From assembly GCA_963720735.1 (NCBI GenBank), contig CAVRGL010000006.1, positions 186,001 through 250,000 on the forward strand: a DNA stretch of 64,000 nt, given 5' to 3'. The position numbers were made by a program, and so were the translations under genes. Within the stretch, counting starts at the first letter, position 1; the number at the start of each line of letters is the position of its first letter. This document shows positions 59,918 to 64,000 of the stretch, piece after piece. The notes under the pieces were generated by a model that was given only the letters and a program-made list of their open reading frames with translations, made no database searches and had not been told where the DNA came from. The stretch is from JBBRHQ01 sp963720735. Lineage in GTDB: Bacteria; Actinomycetota; Thermoleophilia; Solirubrobacterales; 70-9.

Positions 59918-61195
59918 CTAGCCGCCGAAGACGCGGCGGAAGCGCCGCAGCGCCGCCGGGGAGCCGTGCGGGCGGAGCCGGCGTCCGAGGACGGAGCGCA
60001 GGGCGCTGCGACCGTGCATCGAGATCCCGATCCACTCCGGCCAGCTGGTCTCGAGCGTGATGTCGGGATCGGTCGCCTCGCCGGGCTCGGCCCGGGTCGA
60101 GCCGTTGTCGATCACCAGGTGCCAGGGGTCGGCGTCGCTGAACCGCCACTGGGCCACCAGCCCGGCGCCGTTGATCGCCCCTGAGTTGGCCGAGCGGCTC
60201 ATCGACTCGAAGAACAGCCGCTGCACCTCGGGATCGGAGGCCGGGCGGGCGTTCGGCTCGCCGAGTATCCCCGCCTTCAGCAATTTGATCTGAATCCGGG
60301 CGCGCTCGTCGTGGGGGACGGAGCGGTCCACCGGGTAGATGTCGGAGGGCATCTCCTCCAGCGGATAGCCCGCCGCCCGCCACTTCGCCTCGATCGAGCG
60401 GGTCCCGAACACGTAGATGTCCTCGAGCGTGAAGCCGTAGGAGGTGGTGTATCGCTCGTCCCAGTCGGGTGGGACGAACACGGCGACCGAGTAGGGGAGG
60501 ACCTCGCGCAGGAGCTCGACCACCGCCGCCTTGCACTCCTCGGACTCCGCGAACATCTCCGAGAGGGCCTTGACGCCGAAGCCGATGTGGCGCTGCTCGT
60601 CGCGGGAGACGTTCACCATGCCGGCGCTGAAGCCCGGCATCGTTCCCTCCTTGACGAAGAAGTCCTCGATGAAGTGCTGCCCGGGTTGGGCCAGGGTCGC
60701 CTCGACCACCATGTGGTAGAGGGCGATCGCCTGAGCGAACTTCGGCAGCGAGCGGTCCCTGCGCAGCTCCTCCGCCATCCGGTCGAGCCGGTCGAAGACG
60801 CCGCGATAGCCCCAGTTGAGCTGCGGGAGCGTGTAGGCGAGGGTCGAGGAAATGCTTTCGCCGGCCCCGATCACCTCCTTGAAGAAGCGGTGGAAGAAGA
60901 CGGCGTGCCTGGCCTCGTCGACCTGCTGGGTGGTGAGGAAGTACTTCTGTTCCTCGAGCGGAGCGGCGTCGATGTAGGGGGAGAGGTTGTCGGCGACCGA
61001 GTCCTCGCCGTAGAAGAACATCGAGTAGGTCCAGAGGGCCGATTTGGCCTGGATCTCGCTGAGGCCCCGCCAGCCGGCCCGGTCCTCGGAGAAGTCGATC
61101 TCATAGGCGCTCCAGTTGCCCTGCTCCCAGCGCCGGTAGAGGTCCTCGTAGGTGATGTCGGCTGTTGCGGTTGCCCTATCGGCGACGACGGACAT
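59918..61195 (-). CDS. R2-like diiron (or Mn/Fe) protein fused to an SCP2-like domain
   Basis: A 425-aa fusion. Residues about 20-310 are a ferritin-like ribonucleotide reductase R2 fold with all metal ligands: Glu in FFYGEDSVADN, E-x-x-H in QQVDEARHAVFFH, Glu in YHMVVEATLAQPGQH and E-x-x-H in VSRDEQRHIGFG. The radical Tyr position four after the first ligand His is Phe, as in class Ic or R2-like ligand-binding oxidases. Residues about 320-425 form an SCP2 sterol-carrier-like domain (ADPWHLVIDNGSTRAEPGEA, TLETSWPEWIGISMHGRSAL). No nrdA is nearby, so an oxidase of a lipid-like substrate is more likely than nucleotide reduction. Confidence 0.85.
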   Translation of the reverse strand: MSVVADRATATADITYEDLYRRWEQGNWSAYEIDFSEDRAGWRGLSEIQAKSALWTYSMFFYGEDSVADNLSPYIDAAPLEEQKYFLTTQQVDEARHAVFFHRFFKEVIGAGESISSTLAYTLPQLNWGYRGVFDRLDRMAEELRRDRSLPKFAQAIALYHMVVEATLAQPGQHFIEDFFVKEGTMPGFSAGMVNVSRDEQRHIGFGVKALSEMFAESEECKAAVVELLREVLPYSVAVFVPPDWDERYTTSYGFTLEDIYVFGTRSIEAKWRAAGYPLEEMPSDIYPVDRSVPHDERARIQIKLLKAGILGEPNARPASDPEVQRLFFESMSRSANSGAINGAGLVAQWRFSDADPWHLVIDNGSTRAEPGEATDPDITLETSWPEWIGISMHGRSALRSVLGRRLRPHGSPAALRRFRRVFGG

Positions 61196-61235
61196 GGCTC
61201 CTCCTCCGCAGTTGGTTCACACGCTTCACCTAAGA

Positions 61236-61257
61236 TAACTGACTCGTGAGTCAGTTA
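61236..61257. promoter_or_regulatory. Palindromic TetR operator between R2-like and tetR genes
   Basis: TAACTGACTC-GT-GAGTCAGTTA has two perfect 10-bp arms around a 2-base centre. It lies 41 bases upstream of the R2-like ATG and over the first possible GTG of the divergent tetR gene. A TetR dimer site controlling both genes fits this position well. Confidence 0.85.
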
Positions 61258-61905
61258 CGAGACGAATCTGTGAGCTCCGTCACACAGGCCGGCCCCCGCC
61301 GGCGGATGACGTCCTCCGACCGCCGCGAGGTGATCCTCACCGCCGCGCTCGATGCCTTCGCGGCCGGCGGCTACCACGAGACCTCGCTGGAGGAGGTCGC
61401 CGAGCGCGCCGGCATCTCCAAGGCGCTGATCTACGAGCACTTCCCCTCCAAGCGGGAGCTGCACGGGGCACTGCTCGAGACCTATATGCAGGAGCTGCTG
61501 GCGACCGTCGCCGAGGCCACGGCCGCCGCGGATGCGGGCGAGCAGCGGCTCCGCGCCGGCCTCGACGGCTTCCTGGGCTTCGTCGAGCACCGCCGGGACG
61601 CCTGGCGAATGCTGGTGCGGAACGCCGCCGAGGGCGAGCTCGCCCCCTCCTTCGAGCGCGTCCGCCACGAGGCGGGGGCGGCGATCACGGCGCTGATGGT
61701 CGCCGACGCGCCGCCACACTCTCCCGCTGCCGACATCGAGCGCGAACTGGCGATCGAGATGCTGGCCGAGCAGCTGGTCGGCGCGGTGCAGTCGCTCGCC
61801 AACTGGTGGGACGAGCACCGCGACGTCCCCCGGGAGCAGGTGCTGGCGATCGCCATGGACTTCGCCTGGATCGGCCTCGAGCGCCTCGGCGAGGGCCACG
61901 CCTAG
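61246..61905 (+). CDS. TetR/AcrR family regulator, divergent from R2-SCP2 gene
   Basis: A TetR repressor of up to 219 aa. The HTH is VILTAALDAFAAGGYHETSL, EEVAERAGISKALIYEHFPS, then KRELHGALLE. The start is uncertain: GTG 61246 lies in the middle of the palindromic operator, which implies either a leaderless message or a later start at GTG 61270 or ATG 61306 (MTSSDRREVI). It very probably represses itself and the divergent R2-SCP2 gene. The C-terminal ligand pocket is unlike any I can name. A Glu/Trp pattern DEHRDVPREQVLAIAMDFAW ends the protein. Confidence 0.92.
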   Translation: MSQLRDESVSSVTQAGPRRRMTSSDRREVILTAALDAFAAGGYHETSLEEVAERAGISKALIYEHFPSKRELHGALLETYMQELLATVAEATAAADAGEQRLRAGLDGFLGFVEHRRDAWRMLVRNAAEGELAPSFERVRHEAGAAITALMVADAPPHSPAADIERELAIEMLAEQLVGAVQSLANWWDEHRDVPREQVLAIAMDFAWIGLERLGEGHA

Positions 61906-61935
61906 CACGCCTGATCAGGAGGCGGCGGCAGGCGC

Positions 61936-63312
61936 TCAGGCCGACGCGAGCTTCGGGGTGCTCCAGGGGGCTTCGAGCCTCCCCGCCAGCTCCTCGGCCA
62001 GGCCTTCGACCGGGACGCGCACCTGCTCCAGGGAGTCGCGGTCTCGCAGGGTGACGGTGTCATCCTCCATCGTCTGGCCGTCCACCGTGATCCCCCACGG
62101 GGTGCCGATCTCGTCCTGGCGGCGGTAGCGCTTGCCGATCGAGCCGCCCTCGTCGAACTCGGCAGGGATCCGAGCCCGCAGCGAGGCGAAGATCTCGCGC
62201 GCCTTCTCGGGCATCCCCTCCTTGGAGACCAGGGGCAGCACGGCGACCTTGACCGGAGCGAGGCGCGGGTGCAGGCGGAGGACCGTTCGCTGGCGGCCCT
62301 CGACCTCCTCGGTGGCGTAGGCGTCCACGAGGAAGGCCAGGGTCGCCCGGTCGGCGCCGGCGGCCGGCTCGATCACGTGGGGGACGTAGCGCTCCTTCGT
62401 CTCCTGGTCGAAGTACTCGAGCTTCTCGCCGGAGAATTCCGCGTGCCGGGTGAGGTCGAAGTCGCCGCGGTTGGCGATCCCCTCCAGCTCGGACCAGCCG
62501 ATCGGGAACAGGTACTCGATGTCGCTGGTGCCGGATGAGTAATGGGAGAGCTCGTCGGCGTCATGGGGCCGTACCCGCAGGTAGTCGGGGCGGATCCCGA
62601 GGTCCAGGTACCACTGGTGCCGCAGCTCGATCCAGGTCTCATACCAGCGCTCTGCCTCCTGCGGCGGCGTGAAGAACTCCATCTCCATCTGCTCGAACTC
62701 GCGGGTGCGGAAGATGAAGTTTCCGGGGGTGATCTCGTTGCGGAACGACTTGCCGACCTGGGCGATCCCGAATGGCGGGCGTTTGCGGGCGAACTGGAGG
62801 ACGTTCTTGAAGTTGATGAAGATTCCCTGCGCCGTCTCGGGGCGCAGGTAGACCTCGGCCCCCTCGCCGGCGACCGGGCCGATCTGGGTCTCGAACATCA
62901 GGTTGAACTGGCGAGCCTCGGTGAGGTCGCAGTCGGGCCCCTCCCCGGGGAGCTTCGAGGGCTTCTGCCCGCAGCGTCCGTCCTCGAGCTTGTCGGCGCG
63001 GAAGCGCAGCTTGCAGGTGCGGCAGTCCACCAGAGGGTCTGTGAAGCCCTCCAGATGGCCGGATGCCTCCCACACCCGAGGGTGCTGGAGGATCGCCGAG
63101 TCGAGCGCGACGATGTCGTCGCGCTCCTGCAGCATCGAGCGCCACCACTCGGCCTTGACGTTGGCCTTCAGCAGGACCCCGTAATGGCCGTAGTCGTAGG
63201 TCGAGCCGAGCCCGCCGTAGATCTCCGAGGAGGGGAAGATGAAGCCGCGCCGCTTGCAGAGGGCGACGATCTCCTCCATCGAAACTTCGACCGCGGGCTC
63301 GGCGGGCATCAT
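61936..63312 (-). CDS. glyS: Glycyl-tRNA synthetase (single-chain, class II)
   Basis: A 458-aa homodimeric glycyl-tRNA synthetase. VALCKRRGFIFPSSEIYGGL is the family start; RPETAQGIFINFKNVLQFAR is class II motif region and QVGKSFRNEITPGNFIFRTR and EFEQMEMEFF follow; IPAEFDEGGSIGKRYRRQDE and GTPWGITVDGQTMEDDTVTL form the anticodon-binding end. The Cys motif CRTC...RFRAD is present. It attaches glycine to tRNA-Gly. The start is ATG 63312 or the adjacent Met. It is convergent with tetR. Confidence 0.96.
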   Translation of the reverse strand: MMPAEPAVEVSMEEIVALCKRRGFIFPSSEIYGGLGSTYDYGHYGVLLKANVKAEWWRSMLQERDDIVALDSAILQHPRVWEASGHLEGFTDPLVDCRTCKLRFRADKLEDGRCGQKPSKLPGEGPDCDLTEARQFNLMFETQIGPVAGEGAEVYLRPETAQGIFINFKNVLQFARKRPPFGIAQVGKSFRNEITPGNFIFRTREFEQMEMEFFTPPQEAERWYETWIELRHQWYLDLGIRPDYLRVRPHDADELSHYSSGTSDIEYLFPIGWSELEGIANRGDFDLTRHAEFSGEKLEYFDQETKERYVPHVIEPAAGADRATLAFLVDAYATEEVEGRQRTVLRLHPRLAPVKVAVLPLVSKEGMPEKAREIFASLRARIPAEFDEGGSIGKRYRRQDEIGTPWGITVDGQTMEDDTVTLRDRDSLEQVRVPVEGLAEELAGRLEAPWSTPKLASA

Positions 63313-63322
63313 TCGGGCCGGC

Positions 63323-63658
63323 TCAGTCGCCGCCGCTGGAGCTCTTCGCCGCTTTGCCCCCGCCGTCGCCCGAACCGGACTTCGAATCGCCGCCCGAGGA
63401 CTTCGACTCCCCGCCGGAGGACTTCGACTCGTCCCCGCCGGACTTCGAGTCGCCGTCGGAACCGGAGGCCTTCGCCTTCGACTTCGAGCCGTAGTCGGTC
63501 GTGTAGAAGCCCGAGCCCTTGAAGTGCACGGCGACGGGGTGAAAGACCCGCTCCACCGGGGCGCCGCATTTCTCGCATTCGGTCAGCGGGTCATCGGCCA
63601 TCTTCTGGATCGCCTCGAAGGCGTGGCCGTTCGTGCACTTGTACTCGTAGATCGGCAC
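63323..63658 (-). CDS. FmdB-type zinc ribbon protein with low-complexity tail
   Basis: A 111-aa protein. The N-terminus PIYEYKCTNGHAFEAIQKMA and CEKCGAPVERVFHP make the FmdB zinc ribbon with C-x-x-x-H and C-x-x-C ligands. It continues AVHFKGSGFYTTDYGSKSKA, then a Ser/Gly/Lys/Asp repeat tail with four SKS(S/G)GG(D/E)-like units. FmdB proteins are regulators or metal chaperones of unclear role. GTG 63658 starts the ribbon. It lies ten bases before glyS on the same strand and may be its operon partner. Confidence 0.88.
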   Translation of the reverse strand: MPIYEYKCTNGHAFEAIQKMADDPLTECEKCGAPVERVFHPVAVHFKGSGFYTTDYGSKSKAKASGSDGDSKSGGDESKSSGGESKSSGGDSKSGSGDGGGKAAKSSSGGD

Positions 63659-63677
63659 GGCGGGCCTATCGTAGGGC

Positions 63678-64000
63678 TCAGCCGTTGAGGAACCGGTCGA
63701 CGGCCTTCTGCCGGACCGACTCGGGCACCTCGACGCTGCCCCCCGGGCCGGAGCCGCAACCCGAGTTTGCGCCCGCGCAGAGCACGTCTGCCGCCGAGTC
63801 ACCGCCGATCCCCGCCGCGAGGATCATCTGCGGCATAGTGAAGAAGCCCATGTCCGAGACGAAGGCCTTTGGCGCCTCCCAGCCGATGATCGGGCCCTTG
63901 ATGAAGTTGTAGGGGATGCGCAGCGGGTCGGTGAGGCGGTCCTTGATCCCGCTGATCACGGCCTGCTGCGCCTTGGCGCGTTCGAAATCGCTGTAGGGGA
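63678..64000 (-). CDS. LCP (LytR-CpsA-Psr) family protein, C-terminal part, runs off the window
   Basis: Only the C-terminal about 107 residues are in the window and the frame is still open at the edge. It reads PYSDFERAKAQQAVISGIKD, RIPYNFIKGPIIGWEAPKAF and SDMGFFTMPQMILAAGI, matching the last part of LCP phosphotransferases that attach wall polymers to peptidoglycan. Two Cys residues (ADVLCAGANSGCGSG) lie near the end and could form a disulfide outside the cell. Its stop is 20 bases before the FmdB start. Confidence 0.75.
   Translation of the reverse strand, partial: PYSDFERAKAQQAVISGIKDRLTDPLRIPYNFIKGPIIGWEAPKAFVSDMGFFTMPQMILAAGIGGDSAADVLCAGANSGCGSGPGGSVEVPESVRQKAVDRFLNG

Noticed and set aside
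59918..61195. Ordinary ribonucleotide reductase beta subunit
   Set aside because: The radical Tyr position is Phe, an SCP2-like domain follows, and no nrdA is present nearby.
63340..63480. Short repeats resembling a CRISPR-like array
   Set aside because: They are codon-level repeats for a Ser/Gly/Lys/Asp tail in the FmdB gene, with no spacers.

Overview
The window is high-GC DNA with dense, often overlapping genes and frequent GTG and TTG starts. It looks like a chromosomal segment of an actinobacterium. I infer the class Thermoleophilia (Solirubrobacterales or Gaiellales) from the mix of family types: the histidine kinase layout, MerR/B12-like regulator, small wHTH protein with AT-hook, SdhABE-type complex and lineage-type small proteins. 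No rRNA or 16S is present, so this placement is inference. There is no phage, plasmid, CRISPR or secondary-metabolite cluster. One insertion sequence is present.

Layout. 1-2.6 kb: small stress/redox genes (VOC protein with a 68-aa partner, DsbA-like protein, UBP zinc finger, DUF5996). 2.6-5.3 kb: Mg2+ P-type ATPase (minus). 5.4-6.5 kb: a repeat protein and a chimeric gene remnant. 6.5-9.2 kb: a receiver / histidine kinase / NarL-type regulator operon (minus) with frame disruptions. 9.4-11.6 kb: CPBP protease, tRNA-Val(CAC) and two membrane proteins. 11.6-18.9 kb: Kup potassium transporter, sulfatase, a large-type SRP RNA, a CASTOR/POLLUX-like channel and a GT39-like membrane protein. 19-23.5 kb: dnaX-ybaB-recR, then a degenerate GGDEF protein and a MerR/B12-like regulator. 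23.5-27.6 kb: PadR-MMPL-DUF4188-thioesterase operon (minus, stop/start overlaps throughout). 27.7-30.9 kb: lysC and asd, separated by an opposite-strand DUF427 gene. 31-32.2 kb: CPA1 antiporter. 32.2-36.2 kb: sdhA-sdhB-sdhE respiratory complex (minus). 36.2-39.7 kb: broken site-2 protease, AidB-like acyl-CoA dehydrogenase and a cyclic-nucleotide-binding protein. 39.8-40.8 kb: an IS481-like element. 40.8-44.1 kb: adenylate cyclase/AAA/TPR protein. 44.1-46.4 kb: icd and mdh. 46.4-50.5 kb: wHTH protein, 2-hydroxyacid dehydrogenase, two secreted orphans, fatty acid hydroxylase family protein and a Cys-containing small protein. 50.5-55.8 kb: MBL hydrolase, Hsp20, Lon and a GT39-like protein. 55.9-61.9 kb: membrane hypothetical protein, TetR, lysyl-oxidase-like protein, amidase, VOC protein, R2-SCP2 fusion and a divergent TetR with a clear operator. 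61.9-64 kb: glycyl-tRNA synthetase, FmdB-type zinc ribbon and a partial LCP protein running off the end.

Functional links. TCA-cycle genes (icd, mdh, sdhABE) lie within 14 kb but in separate transcription units. lysC and asd give the first two steps of the aspartate pathway. Hsp20-Lon form a protein quality-control pair. dnaX-ybaB-recR is the classic replication/repair cluster.

The strongest cross-window pattern is a set of single-base insertions, several in short G/C runs, that break otherwise normal genes. These look more like consensus errors than decay. The most interesting biology is the R2-like diiron protein fused to an SCP2-like domain opposite a TetR gene with a 10-bp-arm palindromic operator, together with several apparent pseudoenzymes (GGDEF, B12-type regulator, lysyl oxidase).
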